Assembly: GCF_958450345.1 (NCBI RefSeq)
Contig: NC_088780.1
Coordinates: 42,834,033-42,898,032, forward strand
Reading direction: 5' to 3'
DNA: 64,000 nt
DNA from: Calliphora vicina
Taxonomy: Eukaryota > Arthropoda > Insecta > Diptera > Calliphoridae
The position numbers and the translations under genes are program-made. Under the pieces are notes generated by a model, which searched no databases, was not told the DNA's origin, and saw nothing but the letters and a program-made list of their open reading frames with translations. Of this stretch, positions 34,807 to 46,930 are shown piece by piece (position 1 is the stretch's first letter; each line of letters starts with the position of its first letter).

Positions 34807-36490
34807 TTTCTAGTAGGTTCGAGTACAACAATAATCTTTTTTTTAACTTTGTCAAAAGCTTTCAAAATCATGAGTTACGGGTAAAAGCCCCGTTTTTCGT
34901 ACCTTTATGCAATTATAAGCCAGTAACTTTGTTGAATATAAACTGATTTTAAATTTCTCAGCGTACTTAGAAATTTAAAATTTTATATTTTATTATTTTT
35001 ATAATAAAATTGAGTACCAAAGGGAGTACAAAATTTATAATACTGTTTTTGTTCATATACTTGAAGATTGCTATTATGTAGACGTGCTTGAATATATTAT
35101 ATATTTGATTTAGTTATTTATTACAAACATAAAATAATCACTAATTAACACAGCGTATTAGTTATTGAAAGGAAACAAAAAATATATTTGCTTTATACAG
35201 GATGCATTGAGCGCAGCACTAAGTTCTTGAAGGATTATTTGTAATAATCTTCTAAAATATACATTTTTACGATGTTGCTCCTTCGTGATTAGAATTTCGT
35301 ATAATTAAAAATTTTCTAGTCAACTTGAAACTAAAAATTGTATGCAAATTTTGTTATTTTGCATATATTTAATTTTAGTACAAACATTATTTTGATATAA
35401 ATTTTTCCTGCAACAACTTACATCAGAAAAGTACTCTGTAAAATAATACTCTTTCAGGTAAAAGTAACTGAATGTAATATTTTGTAATAATCTGCATCAT
35501 TTTAATACAGAATTAAAAAATAAATCCTACTTCTGCAGTGATGAACAATACTCAGTGCAACAGCACAAATACATTTACATATAATTAAGTACGAATAAGA
35601 CAAACGTTAGGGAGGTTCAATTTATAAAGTTTAAAGATTACTTTTTTAATTATTTTAAATATACAGGAAACTATGTTGCATTGAAGAGAGCCAATCGGCA
35701 TATGACTTGTGGGCCAGAACATCTAAAACACTTTATGACATTTACACCGACTCAATTTATACTAATTTTTTTTAAAAAACCTCAAATATATCCCAATGTA
35801 TTATCCCAAATGCATTAGTTTAGCAAAACAAAAAACACATTGACATTTAAATTTAAAACATGATGTTTACCAGATTAACAGATTAAATATTGAAAATAAC
35901 TATAGAATATCTAAATACTAAAATAGCTTGGATATGTTGACATACAGTTGAATTCGACTTAAGACAACATTTCGAATGTTACCCTATATTGAGCAGGTTA
36001 TTGTGGTACAGCTAACAGAGCTAAGGCATATTTTGAAAGAGTAGAAAACACACTTTATCTATAAGATGGTCTAATATCATATCTGTCATTTGTCGCATGA
36101 ATTTTATACACTTATGTTTGTATGTACTTTTTCTAAAATTTAGAAATAATATCTTAAAGTAAACTTAATTTCGGTTGGATGCCTTGACAGCATATTTTTT
36201 GGGCCATTCTATTGAATTCTATTCTATATATGTATTCATGTGCTAATAATATATTTTACAGTTCCACTTAAGTAATAAAATATTTACACTACCTCCCACA
36301 TTTGTTGGCTACTAATGCTTTTGAGCTTTAGGGACAATGAGTTTGTGTTTCAAATTTGGTTGTCACTGGAGAAAACTAGAATCTGTTTGATGTGCTAAAA
36401 AATTTAAATAAAGATATATATGGTAAACCATACAGAAACAGGTCAATTTCATACAAGATTCAACTCAATGACTCTTCCATTCCAAAAAAG
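34807..36490. other. AT-rich DNA, nothing recognised
   Basis: No frame above 60 codons and no repeat pair seen. Confidence 0.4.
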
Positions 36491-37830
36491 TTAGATTGAT
36501 ATTCTTATTCGGCTGTGCCGAACAGTGTTGCCAGGAGCTGGCGAAAAAAGAAGCTATATTGGCTTCAAAAAAAGGCCAGAAAAGGCTAAACTGCTTTAGA
36601 AAAAAAGCCAAAAAAAGCTAAAATATTATAAATTAAGAATTTTGGTTTATATTTATTTTTAAATAAAAAATTAGAAAATATGTTCATAAAATTCATCTGC
36701 TTTACTTAAAGGAAGTACTAAAAAGTTAAATACTAGATTAACCATGTCAGAAAATGGACATTGTTGGTTCTATATTTGTCCATTTGTAGTTTAATATATT
36801 CTGCCCCTGAGCCTTAAGCTTTGTAATTTTATTAGCACTTTAATTTTTCACTATCAATATGACATAATATATTTTTTTTGGTTTTACTACTTCATTATCA
36901 ACGGGAAAAAAATTGATTTTGCGTAGAGTTTTCATATGGTAATCTTTGTCGCAATTGCTCAATTAGTTTAATTTGTCGTATTATTTTTGTCATAATCTTC
37001 ACTAATTAAAACGTTCTTTATTTTATCTCTCATTCATCAAACTAGTATGAAAAATGTGTCAAAAACATTAAACAATTTTCAATTGGCGACGATAATGGAT
37101 CAAATTCCTTGAATTTTAAATCAGAAAACAGCAACTGATTTATTTACTTTTTGTACTTTGTGCAATACTTGTTTTAAAAAAAGATGGTACGCCAAATTAT
37201 AATCAGTGTATTAATTACTTAAAAGTTTGGCTTTTTAGAATTGCTGGTTTGACGAAATTAAAACAAAATGGGTTTTAACTCGAAGCATAGATCCACAAGA
37301 CGTTTAACGGCTATTGAGCGCCATCGAGTATCACAAGCCTTCAAGAGTTTGTGGGGCTCTTGTCCATTATATAATGATGAATATAATGTGTAATAACAAT
37401 TTTGTCTTGAAAGAGAATTTGCTAGACATTTAAGCTTTCAGATATAAAATACTCTATTTCATTTTGAACCACTTGATATTGGCAATTGTTATTTGTTCTT
37501 TTAATACTACACAATTCTTGAGTATGTTGAAAAGCTAAATGAAAATCAGTAATGAATTAAAATGAAAATGGTTCACAAATATAAATTTAGCCTTTTTATT
37601 TACTCTTTAGTCTCGAAATTTTTAGCCTTTTTTAATTTCAAAAAAGGCTATTTTGAAATTAAGAAAAGGCTAGAAAAAAGCCACGAAGCTAAAACCAAAA
37701 TTTCGAGGCTAAAGAGTAAATAAAAAGGCTAAATTTAGCCTCAAAAAGGCTAAACTGGCAACACTGGTGCCGAAACATATATACCTCTCACAAGTATAAT
37801 ACGGCACCACTTTTTGTGCATTTTTGGTTA
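36491..37830 (+). repeat. Class C repeat fragment split by a hAT insertion
   Basis: TTCTTATTCGGCTGTGCCGAA at about 36502-36522 continues after the insertion as ACATATATACCTCTCACAAG (37775 on). This is the class C 5' hairpin and CTCAC region. It provides the target site for the hAT element. Confidence 0.7.
36523..37766. mobile_element. hAT-type element, 8-bp duplication GTGCCGAA
   Basis: Begins CAGTGTTGCCAGGAGCTGGC and ends CTAAACTGGCAACACTG. The 8-bp GTGCCGAA is duplicated exactly at 36515-36522 and 37767-37774. AAAAGGCTA-type subterminal motifs are scattered at both ends and in clusters near 37570-37750, likely transposase binding sites. The 1244-bp interior has no intact frame. Ends and duplication length are typical of hAT. 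Confidence 0.93.
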
Positions 37831-39229
37831 GTTAGATTTGGTTGGTTTTTTACATTTTATTACTTACCTGTAATACATTTAAAGAAAATAGCGAAATAAG
37901 TTTGAAAAATATAAAATTTTTTGGAAGTTGTCTCACACTTTGGTTCTATTTTATATTACAAATAAAATTTCTGAATATATATATTATATTTCAAAATGAT
38001 AGGAAGAGGAGTGAAAAATAAATAAGTTATTAGTATTTTTCCAAGTCAGATATTCAACGAAAATGTCTTTTTTTACCCACAAATATAAAGTGTTTGTAAC
38101 TAATGCTATGAAAAGAAAATCTTAATGTATACAATACATATTTTGTTGAAAAAGAAATCACACATAGGGTCTTTGTTCGAAATAGAAGGAATAAATTCAT
38201 TCACCTTGAATGGCTCTTTTGTTGGAATTTCTTTGATTTCTTAATTAATTACAATTAACACAATAAACTAGTAAACATAATGAAGGGAACTTTTTCATCG
38301 ATAATGTGTTCATATCTTTTAAAATTGACAAGATGATACTTTACCATTGTAAAACTTTTTTTTTCTAAATATTAATAATAAAATATTTAATAAATGCCAA
38401 TTCATAACGGAATAACAATTGTAGATAGTAGACCTGCTCTTATTTTATTATTATGTGAAAATATTTAGCTCCAATTTGTATTTTGTACAACATTAAACAT
38501 TCCCATGATGTCCTAAACTTGAGTAAAAACCAAACAATAATTATAGTAATCACAAACTATTGTATACTTTCAACCTATGTTACTATTATGTAGGTTTTAT
38601 AAAATCTACTTTATAAATACAATACAATCATAGGAAAACTAAGTCATAAAATCATAAGGATCTAAAATTAATTTGCTGACAATCATTTGACATTTAAACG
38701 AATAAATATACAAACTTATGTATGTGTAGTACGCCTAAGCAAATAAACGTTCAGAATTTAGGGATATATGTGTGAATCTATGGTTCTTGTAAACACATAA
38801 ATATACATGCGTACAAAAAATTAATATGTACTGACTAATATAGTTCTGCCATAACTGTCAAATGTGAGAAAATTTATAGTTCTCTGAGCTCATACTTAAA
38901 TAAAGTCAGCGTGACATGTAATAATTGGAACAAATATTTGTAAAGTATTCCATACTGGATCTAAAATCGTTTTTCTGATTGTTACAATAGATTTATGGCT
39001 AAGTGATCCGAGGAGCCAACTCCTTTTAACATCTAAACAAAAATTATTCCATAAAAGTCTACAATGTAATTATGTTTAGAGTTGAATCTATTGGCCATAA
39101 AATTACAATAGCCAAAATTCACTTTAATGCTCACAAATCTCTGGAAATTGTGACAGCAATAGAACTATTCGAAAAGCAGAAATAAATCGAATACATATGG
39201 GGGATTTCATGTCAAGTGAACCAACTTTT
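37831..39229. other. AT-rich DNA, nothing recognised
   Basis: No supported feature. Confidence 0.4.
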
Positions 39230-39550
39230 GAAATCGATGTGATCCGATCGCTAAGACATTTTGAAAAAAAGTTAGATTTTACAAAAACAAATGCAAAAAT
39301 TGTATTGTAAAATATTTATTTTGATATATATGCCACTCGCATCCCACTACGAGACCAAAAGCTCTTACAAGAATTGACCTAAGCTTTATTTTGAGCAAAA
39401 AAATAAATAAATTAAAGGGCCCATTTTGGAAAAAAAAAATTGATTTTGCAAAAAAAGTCTAAAATTGTATGTCTTGAGTTAAAAAAAAATTATTTTGATA
39501 GATATCCCACTCGCATTACACTAAGCGACCAAAAATCTCTTAAAGTTTGC
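39230..39550 (+). repeat. Degenerate two-unit tandem repeat
   Basis: AAAATTGTATTG...TTATTTTGATATATATGCC, CACTCGCATCCCACTACGAG and ACCAAAAGCTCTTACAA are repeated about 180 bp on as TTATTTTGATAGATATCCC, CACTCGCATTACACTAAGCG and ACCAAAAATCTCTTAAA. Confidence 0.65.
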
Positions 39551-39669
39551 ACTTTTTGATTTAGTGATAATGCTTATTTCTTAACTAGCACTAGTGCAAA
39601 AATCTGCACTACAATTAATTAGTGCAAAATTTTAACATGCAATCAAAAAAAGCTGCATTAAACATACTG

Positions 39670-40527
39670 CCTCATAATCATAGTCAAACACTAAAGTCCG
39701 TTCTTTTTAAAAACAACTTTAAAATAAAAACTTGCTTATTATTAATTTGCAACCATAGTCAAAATTAAAGTATGTTTTAAATTGAACCGACTTTAACTGG
39801 GTGCCACCGCAAATGTAGAAAATGTTTTCATACAATATACAACAAAAAACAGACAAGTGGCAACGCTAAAATCCAAAAAACGTAAACAATAAAAGTAACC
39901 GGGATATCTACAGAAAGAAAGTTGTTTGTTGTTGAAAAATGGAAAAGATAACATTAATATCATAATTACGATATTATGGTACTAATTTTATTGATAACTG
40001 TTCAATAATTGTAAAATCTCTACCAATATCTTGTAACTTAACCTTCGCTTTACCAATACCCACCCGGGTGACCACTCGGTTTTTGTTAGCTTAATAATTT
40101 TTTTCATTTTGTTTCGATTTAAATAAAATTTAGACTCAATGAACAAATTTTTATAGTTCTATATTATTTAATAAAAACATTTTAAACTTTTTATAAGGTT
40201 TTTTAGATTTTTGTTCGTCGGATATATGTATAGAAGTGCAGTATCACCCGGGTAGGTATTGGTAAACCACGTACATAAAAAACCTTTGGTAAAGCGAAGG
40301 TTAAACATTTTTTACTTTGTGACGAACTTTTTTACTCGGCGAAGAACAGCTGATGCTGTTGTTAAACGAGTTAAAAACAACTTCAGCTAGTTTTATATTT
40401 AGAGTCGACTTCAGCGTCAGAAGTGTACTTTAACTTGTCTATGATAGACCTAAAGTCCACTCTTGAGTAAAGTCGAGTTTAATTCTCTTAAAATGTACTT
40501 TATTTTTGACTATGATTATGGGCCACT
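39670..40527. mobile_element. Inverted-repeat element with a piggyBac-like MITE inside
   Basis: CATAATCATAGTCAAACACT at about 39672 is mirrored by TTTTTGACTATGATTATGGG ending near 40526. Flanking ACT on both sides may be a 3-bp duplication. The TTAA-flanked foldback at 40042-40300 sits inside. No coding capacity. Confidence 0.55.
40042..40300. mobile_element. piggyBac-like foldback MITE, TTAA duplication
   Basis: CCTTCGCTTTACCAA at 40042 is mirrored by TTTGGTAAAGCGAAGG ending at 40300. TTAA is present on both sides (40038-40041, 40301-40304). A second inverted pair, ACCAATACC.ACCCGGGTGA, lies further in. TTAA targets and CC-starting ends fit piggyBac, though the family is inferred. Confidence 0.7.
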
Positions 40528-40623
40528 ATCACTAAATTTTCAAAAATGAGTAGTCATGAAATTGTTGAATCCAAATAAAATTTTTAAATACTTTTTGATA
40601 TTTTTAATGAAATATTAGTCTTA

Positions 40624-40752
40624 TGTGCTGTTTTTCTATAGCGAACGAGTACTTTGAGTGGAAATTTAACATGTGTTTTGATATTGTAACAAAAAGAAAA
40701 TACATGTAAAACGTCCACTCAAAACGTCTACTCGCTATAGAAAAACAGCACA
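40624..40752. mobile_element. 129-bp MITE, family T, copy 2 (TTA duplication)
   Basis: Same length and nearly the same sequence as 27685-27813. Ends are TGTGCTGTTTTTCTATAGCG and inverse, with TTA at 40621-40623 and 40753-40755. The differing duplications (TAA, TTA) show two separate insertions. Confidence 0.92.
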
Positions 40753-40755
40753 TTA

Positions 40756-41058
40756 AGTTTTAAATTAGTGTACAGAAATAAACTTAAACCATTTTGAACT
40801 TAAAAATTTAGTGCACAATTTGAAGTTGCACTCAAATTAGTGCATACAAGAAAGTTGCAATAAACTGATGATTGCATTTTTTTAAATCAACTAATTTAAT
40901 TTTTAGTGCAAAATTTATTAACTCACTATCACTAATGTTTAGTGAGGCTGCTAATTTTCAACCCAGCACTAAATATGAACAAAATGATTGCACTAATTTT
41001 GCAATATCACTAAGTATTAGTGCAAACTGCAAAATTAGTGCATTACCCCCACCTATGG
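40756..41058. repeat. Cluster of TTAGTGCAA-type motifs
   Basis: TTAGTGCA, AGTGCAA and inverse copies occur more than ten times here, and again at about 39560-39650 on the other side of the 39670 element. Possibly the two halves of a disrupted element with multiple subterminal motifs. No clean ends. Confidence 0.4.
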
Positions 41059-41161
41059 TTATTACCAATAATGTTGAACGTCTGCAAAATCAAAACGAAA
41101 ACAAATTTTGGAATTTTTTGTATAACAAATACCAAGTTTAAATTTTGTTTTATTATTATAA

Positions 41162-41287
41162 CCCCCATTAACACAAAGCCTTGTTATGTGTTAACTATTA
41201 GTTATACATTCGGTTAATTTTTTTTTTGTGTGTAACTATCATTATAACTATTAGTTAACATATAACCAGACTTTGTGTTAATGGGGG
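41162..41287. mobile_element. 126-bp foldback MITE, TAA duplication
   Basis: CCCCCATTAACACAAAG at 41162 is mirrored by CTTTGTGTTAATGGGGG ending at 41287. The inner arms pair through GTTAACTA.TAGTTAT. TAA flanks it (41159-41161, 41288-41290), consistent with PIF/Harbinger. Confidence 0.88.
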
Positions 41288-41290
41288 TAA

Positions 41291-43159
41291 GAAACTTTAT
41301 TTAATAAATAGTTGGATTAAATATATTACTTTTTGAATCAGTTACCATATGTTACACTTTAAATTATATATAACTATTTATATCTGTATCCGTTTAGCTA
41401 TTTCTAAAATTATATTTAAATTTGTATTAAATTGTATATTTATTACTGTAAAACTATTAAATTGTTTATGCCTCATAATCTAGATTCTCATCCAAAAATT
41501 TATTTAATCCCCTTTACTCATAAAAGGCAAATATAAATTTTTGTCACACTTAAGTAAATGTCAGTAACTGTTAACATCTTGATAGTGGCTTTTTTCTTTT
41601 TAAAGAAGTGGACACAACATTGTTTAATATTTTTTTTATTTAGCTTTTCACATATTCGGTTTTCTGTTTTGTTTTTATGAGTTTTTACATAGAATGAAAT
41701 GTAAATAATAAGCATCTGTCATAAGCAGTAGTTTAGTTTTGACATCATGACAAAAACTAAATTTAAAAATATACCAAAAGGGTTTTGTCTTTTATGATGA
41801 CCCACACACAAAACTTTATGTATAACAAAATTATGCTATAAAAACGAAAAATTTTCAAAAACAACCAACAAACAAATAAGTTATTGTTTACTTCAAGACC
41901 AATTTTGGAAGCATTTACATACAACATAGTTATTAGGATAAAATAAAATACTTTACCCTTATCACTTCAAATCAACTATTAAATTTACAAAGTAGTTATT
42001 GTGTTATCTATTAAGTTGTTATCTACAGAAATAAGTGTACTTTTGAATAACTTATGTTAATAGAAATATAAACTTCCCGTTCTTCTAAATTCGTAAAATG
42101 AAATATAGTAAATCGAGGTATATTTCACTGTATTCTTATATAATTCACCTGTTTGTAGTGCAGTGTTGAAAGACAAATATACTATTATATATTGCAGAAA
42201 ACTTAATTGTATGAATTATAGTAATCATGAAAGAATCCATCTCGAATTGATTGTCGAAAAGTAGACTTTTTAAAAAACGGTAAATAGTCGAAAGGTAGAA
42301 AAGTCGACTTTTTGTTTCAGCTATAGAACCCTAATTCACAGTGTTCATCAAATCATTGCCTTTTTGGCTTAAGTATTGAAAAATAATAAACTTTTATACT
42401 ATACAGTGTGTAATTTTAAAAATGATTTCATTGAAGTTCAGCTGAAGTTCTAACTTCTAATTTTTAAATTTGATTGAAGCAGATTTTTGTGCGCCGACAT
42501 GTTTTAATATTGTGGAAAGTTATATATTGTCAGAAATAACTAAATGTATGTTAAAACAGCTTAAGTGTTTTGTGTGTTACTAAAGCAATTAATAACGTTT
42601 AAATTTTATAGATCCTTTTCTCAGAAATTATTTTAAGTATTATAATATAATGTGAAGACGACTATTCAGTCAGACGATTTTACAAAATGAAATTTATAAA
42701 TAAAAGTTATGAATTCCATTAACTATAACAGTACTTTAAAGCAATTAACATAAACTGTTCGTCAATTCAAACACAACAATGAAAAATATATCCTTTTGTA
42801 AAATTAAATCATTAATATAAAAGCTAAAAATAAATAAAAACACCCATAGATACAATTACACATTTTTCCAGCACTTAGAGAGATAAAAGGAAACAACATA
42901 ACCTAAAAAAAAAATCTAAATCCTAACAAACAAATCGACCAACAAAATAATCTTGGTTATGGGATTGTTATAAATACATATCATCATGGAGCCAGTACGC
43001 TATTTCCTTTCCATATGCCAAAAATCTAAAATATGCTTATTTTATTCACATGAAGGTTAAATAATAAATAACTTTCTTATTTTGCATTAAATATTTTTCA
43101 AATACTTAAACAGATGAGGCATTAAAAAATTACTCTCTGGATGACAAATAAAAATAAAA
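41291..43159. other. AT-rich DNA, nothing recognised
   Basis: A short AAAAGTCGACTTTTT palindrome lies near 42299. No gene seen. Confidence 0.4.
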
Positions 43160-43893
43160 CAAGTAAGAGAGCTATATTCGGCTGTGACGAATCTTATATA
43201 CTCCTCACCAAATTATACTTTAAAATACAAATTTTAAATATTTTTAGGTAAACAAAATTTAAATTTTTTTTCCAGTTGTTTTTTAAATTTTTTTTTTAAA
43301 TTTTATAATTTTTTTCTTTTAATTTTAAAAAAAAATTTTTTTTAGTTTTTAATTTTTTTTATTTAAATATTTAGTGAAAAAAAAAATTCGGGTTAAAAAT
43401 TATTTTTTCCGATTTTGACCAATTGTAGGTCCAACTTACTATGGTCTTATATACGTCGTTGCACAGGTTTTTGAAATATCTATCATTATATATCCATATT
43501 GTCTATATTAATGATTTAGTAATCCAGATATGGGTCAAAAATAGGTAAAAAATCGAGGTTGTCCTGGTTTTTTCCTTATATCTCAGCCATTTGTGGACCG
43601 ATTTTCTCGATTTTAAATAGCAACCGAGCCGGAAGAATTTCGGAGATATTTATGTATCATTCGTGTATATAAGTTATTTGGGGGCTTCAGAAAGGTGATT
43701 TCAACACACAGACGGACAGACGGACAGACGGACAGACGGACAGACGGACAGACGGGCATGGCTATATCGACTCCGCTATCTATAACGATTCAGAATATAT
43801 ATACTTTGTGGGGTCGCAAATGAAAAATGTAGAAATTACAAACGGAATGACAAACTTATATATACCCTTGCCACTCATGGTGAACGGTATAAA
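43160..43893 (+). repeat. Dispersed repeat class B, complete copy
   Basis: Starts AAACAAGTAAGAGAGCTATA, then the TTCGGCTGTGACGAA hairpin, CTCCTCACC and a long A/T block. Further in are TTGTAGGTCCAACTTAC, GGACCGATTTTCTCG, the 8-bp microsatellite, GACTCCGCTATCTATAACG and ACTTTGTGGGGTCGCAAATG. The end is ATACCCTTGCCACTCATGG. About 734 bp. Confidence 0.85.
43707..43757 (+). repeat. GACAGACG microsatellite (8-bp period)
   Basis: Six units of ACAGACGG in a row inside the class B repeat. The GGAC/GTCC tract of class A sits at the equivalent place. Confidence 0.95.
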
Positions 43894-44019
43894 AATTTAA
43901 TTTGAATTAAATTTATTAGTATTTTGTTAAGTCAGTAAGTAAGAAAATGTTGTTTCGAGTTTTAATAGAGATACGAATGTGTATTTAAATTGGTTGTAAA
44001 CTGTTCTTGTTTATTGATA

Positions 44020-44960
44020 CTAGCATAACCCGGTGCACTTCGCTACCACTACCCTAGTAAAATCTAAAAAAAAATATGAATGGCTTTCTGATAAAACATA
44101 ACTACGTACAAATGGCAAAATATTGTGGATCTCTCAATTACAGTTCACTTGATATTCGAAAATAACTAAGTGGAACTAAGAAAATAAGTGGAGATACCAC
44201 TCCACTGCTCTGATCCCACCCATTTTTTAAACTTTTATGTAAATATCAAGCTTTACTTTAACTTTCGTTTATAAGGGTCATTACTTTACTAATGCTTAGC
44301 TAAACTTCGAACAGCGATTAGGAACAAGTTCGTTTTTAACTATGTTAGAATGTTAATAAATTGATTGATATAGTGTTTAAATACTTTTAGAATTATAGTT
44401 CTCCAGATATTCAAAATTAATTATTTACTTTGTGCCACGACCACTAATGAAATTCCGATCATTTTATGTAAAATGGTAAGAGAGCTATGCGGACAAAGTT
44501 TGAAGAACCTTGCAATTATTACATTGTATGGGAGGTGACTCACCTCCTTTTCCAACCCCTCTCATTTTGGTTCCCCAGATATTCGAAATCAATATTTACT
44601 CTGTATGGGACAGTAATAAGAAATTAATTCGTAAAAAGTTTAAGCACTTTTACAATTATAGTTCTCAAGATATTCAAAATTAAATATTAACTTTGTATTG
44701 GGTGTGCCACGCCCACTATTCCAATCCCGAACATTTTCAGTGAAACTATGCAAAATCATAAAAAGAGCTATTTAGACAAAATTTTAAAAATCTTGCAATT
44801 ATAGTTCATAAAATATTTAGAAATAACAATTTATTTTGTACTATTGTTCCGCACCATCCCATTTTTGATTAAACTTCATGCAGTGATTATAAATTGATTC
44901 GTATGAAGTTTGAAAACCGTTACAATTATAGTTCTGCCCATATTATAAAATAAGTATTGA
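44020..44960 (+). repeat. Irregular internal-unit repeat (ACCCGGTGCACTTCGCTACC type)
   Basis: After ACCCGGTGCACTTCGCTACC, a block with CAATTATAGTTCT.CAGATATTC recurs at about 44140, 44391, 44653, 44796 and 44923. It alternates with GTGCCACGCCCACTA-like and GTAAAAAGTTTGA-like blocks. An inverted piece lies at 48830-49148. Confidence 0.65.
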
Positions 44961-44986
44961 ATTATGTATGTACAATTACATATTTA

Positions 44987-45100
44987 CCCAAATATGCACA
45001 AACAATTTTTAAATTTGTCAAAGGTTTATAAAAATAATTTTGAATGGAAATTTTGTTTTATAAACCTTTGATAAATTTAAAAATTGTTTATGCATATGGG
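44987..45100. repeat. 114-bp near-perfect hairpin
   Basis: AAACAATTTTTAAATTTGTC and AAAGGTTTATAAAA pair with their inverse on the right arm, and the outer CCCA.ATATGCA also pairs. The loop is about 22 bp. It looks like a small foldback MITE, but the duplication is unclear. Confidence 0.8.
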
Positions 45101-45283
45101 AGTTGGAAAATAAAAAAAACACCTTCAAAATATATTTTTTTAAGTGACTTTAAATTACTAAAGTCTTCTTCTTTGTTTTCTATAACAACTCTCACTTAAA
45201 ACAGAGCAGTACTGTTTAATTGTTTCTCTTATTTATTTACAACAACAAATTGGACAAAAACCATGAATTAAATAAACAAGATT

Positions 45284-45906
45284 GCGACATCGACAATTCC
45301 CTTATTTTAGTGTACTCTTTTACTCTTTTTTCGTGACGTCAACAGTGACCCTTTTCTTATGTTTTGAATATAAAATACTTACTTTTTATATGAAATTTCA
45401 AAGCAAATAGTGAAAAATAAATAAAAAAATTAATTAAAAATTAAAATGTGGTGTGCAGTCAAAAATTGCAATAATAATAATAACTAGGATCGCCCGGTGG
45501 CCGAAATTCGACCACTTTTAAACGCTTTTTTGCTTTTATGTACTGTAAATCTAGAGAAAATAATCTTTTAAACCATATATGTTTCATCAATATTGGTGGA
45601 CAATAACATACTTAAAAGTGTACCACAAAAAAACGTGTGGCCTATTTATATATAAGATAATAATAAAAAATCAAAATCGTGAACTAAAATATAGCAAAAA
45701 TATTGAAAACTAATAAAGTAAATTATGTCTAATAACATAAAACCTAAACCACATTTTAGTTTATTAAACATAAATAACTTTTAAACATAATTAGACTTTT
45801 CCATTCTAAATCACATACAATTTTCATATAATACAATCAGTTTGGGTCACTGTTGACGTCACTGAGCTTAAGAGAATTTTTTTAAGAGAGCCATGTCGCC
45901 ATCTGT
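45284..45906. mobile_element. Inverted-repeat element containing repeat R
   Basis: TGACGTCAACAGTGACCC at about 45335 is mirrored by GGGTCACTGTTGACGTCA ending near 45865. The outer GCGACAT/ATGTCGC at 45285 and 45900 suggests ends of about 70 bp. Repeat R (45483-45656) is nested in it. Target duplication not resolved. Confidence 0.55.
45483..45656 (+). repeat. Dispersed repeat R, copy 2
   Basis: Starts AACTAGGATCGCCCGGTGGC and ends GGCCTATTTATATATAAGAT. It is the inverse of 27818-28023, differing by small indels. Confidence 0.85.
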
Positions 45907-46747
45907 GTTTATTTCTTTATGGACAAAAACGCATTGCTTTGTTTACTTTTTAGCTTAAGGTTCACATGTGCACGTTTTTGCATATGTGTTAGTAACATCT
46001 TTAAACGCTTATTACTCCTAAAAAACTGAACCGATTTCAATAAAATATATATTCTGCACTTCTGTGAATAAATCTCTTTAAAATGGTATATTTCTTGCCC
46101 AAATTTGTGCGTAAAAGGGGTGTAAAGAAATCGACTTGCCTATTAATATTATGATTACTGAAAAATTTGTTTTGTAATGGTGGATGTTTATTGGCTTCTA
46201 TGAATTAAAGTCTTCTTTGGTTGGCTTCAGATTAATAATTGATTCTTTATTTTAAAAATTCTTTTCTTAAGCCTAAAATTCTTAAACACTACTTTTGAGT
46301 GATTCCTAAATCTACTCAATATCTTATTTTCTATTGGTTCTTAGATTCTACTCAATGTAACAATTTGCATTGTTTACATTCTACACATTGGTGTATTGAC
46401 TCATGCCTGTCTGTGTTTTTGAGTGTGCTTGGAACAAAGCATATTGTCAAATATGCTGACTGTTCAATAAATGTCTTGAGTGATTAAACCCTTTGTTCAA
46501 TACACAATTCCATTTTAACGCCAAACAGTTGATCTAATTCTTGATCAGCCGCGCTATTCAATTTCCCAACAAGCAAAATGGGACCACACACACAACACGC
46601 ATGTTCAAGTGTTGCACCATGAACATTTGTATTTCAAGTACTTCATGTGCACACTACAGATTTCTCAAATGAAAACAAAAACATGACTGGAAAATATAGT
46701 AAACAAAATATCATAAATAAAATAATATTTTGTTAATATTATACAAA
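45907..46747. other. Nothing recognised
   Basis: The frame at 46299-46487 has no domain and is not called. Confidence 0.4.
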
Positions 46748-46930
46748 AACAAGTTAAAGTACTATATTCGGCCGTGCCGAGTCTTATATATGATGATATA
46801 ATAATTGTTAGAAAGACTAGTTAGAAAATTTTATCTAATTCAGCACTTCAAAATTGAAATAAATAGATTCTTACCATATTTTGTCATCATTTTAGATTTA
46901 TTCTCCAGTCTACCAATGTCTGTATTCAAT
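46748..46930 (+). repeat. Class C repeat, 5' fragment (C2)
   Basis: AACAAGTTAAAGTACTATATTC, hairpin CGGCCGTGCCG, then ATTGTTAGAAAGACTAGTTAG and TTATCTAATTCAGCA as in C3 and C4. Confidence 0.75.

Noticed and set aside
40872..41217. 89- and 65-codon overlapping frames
   Set aside because: They run through TTAGTGCAA motif clusters and into the MITE at 41162.
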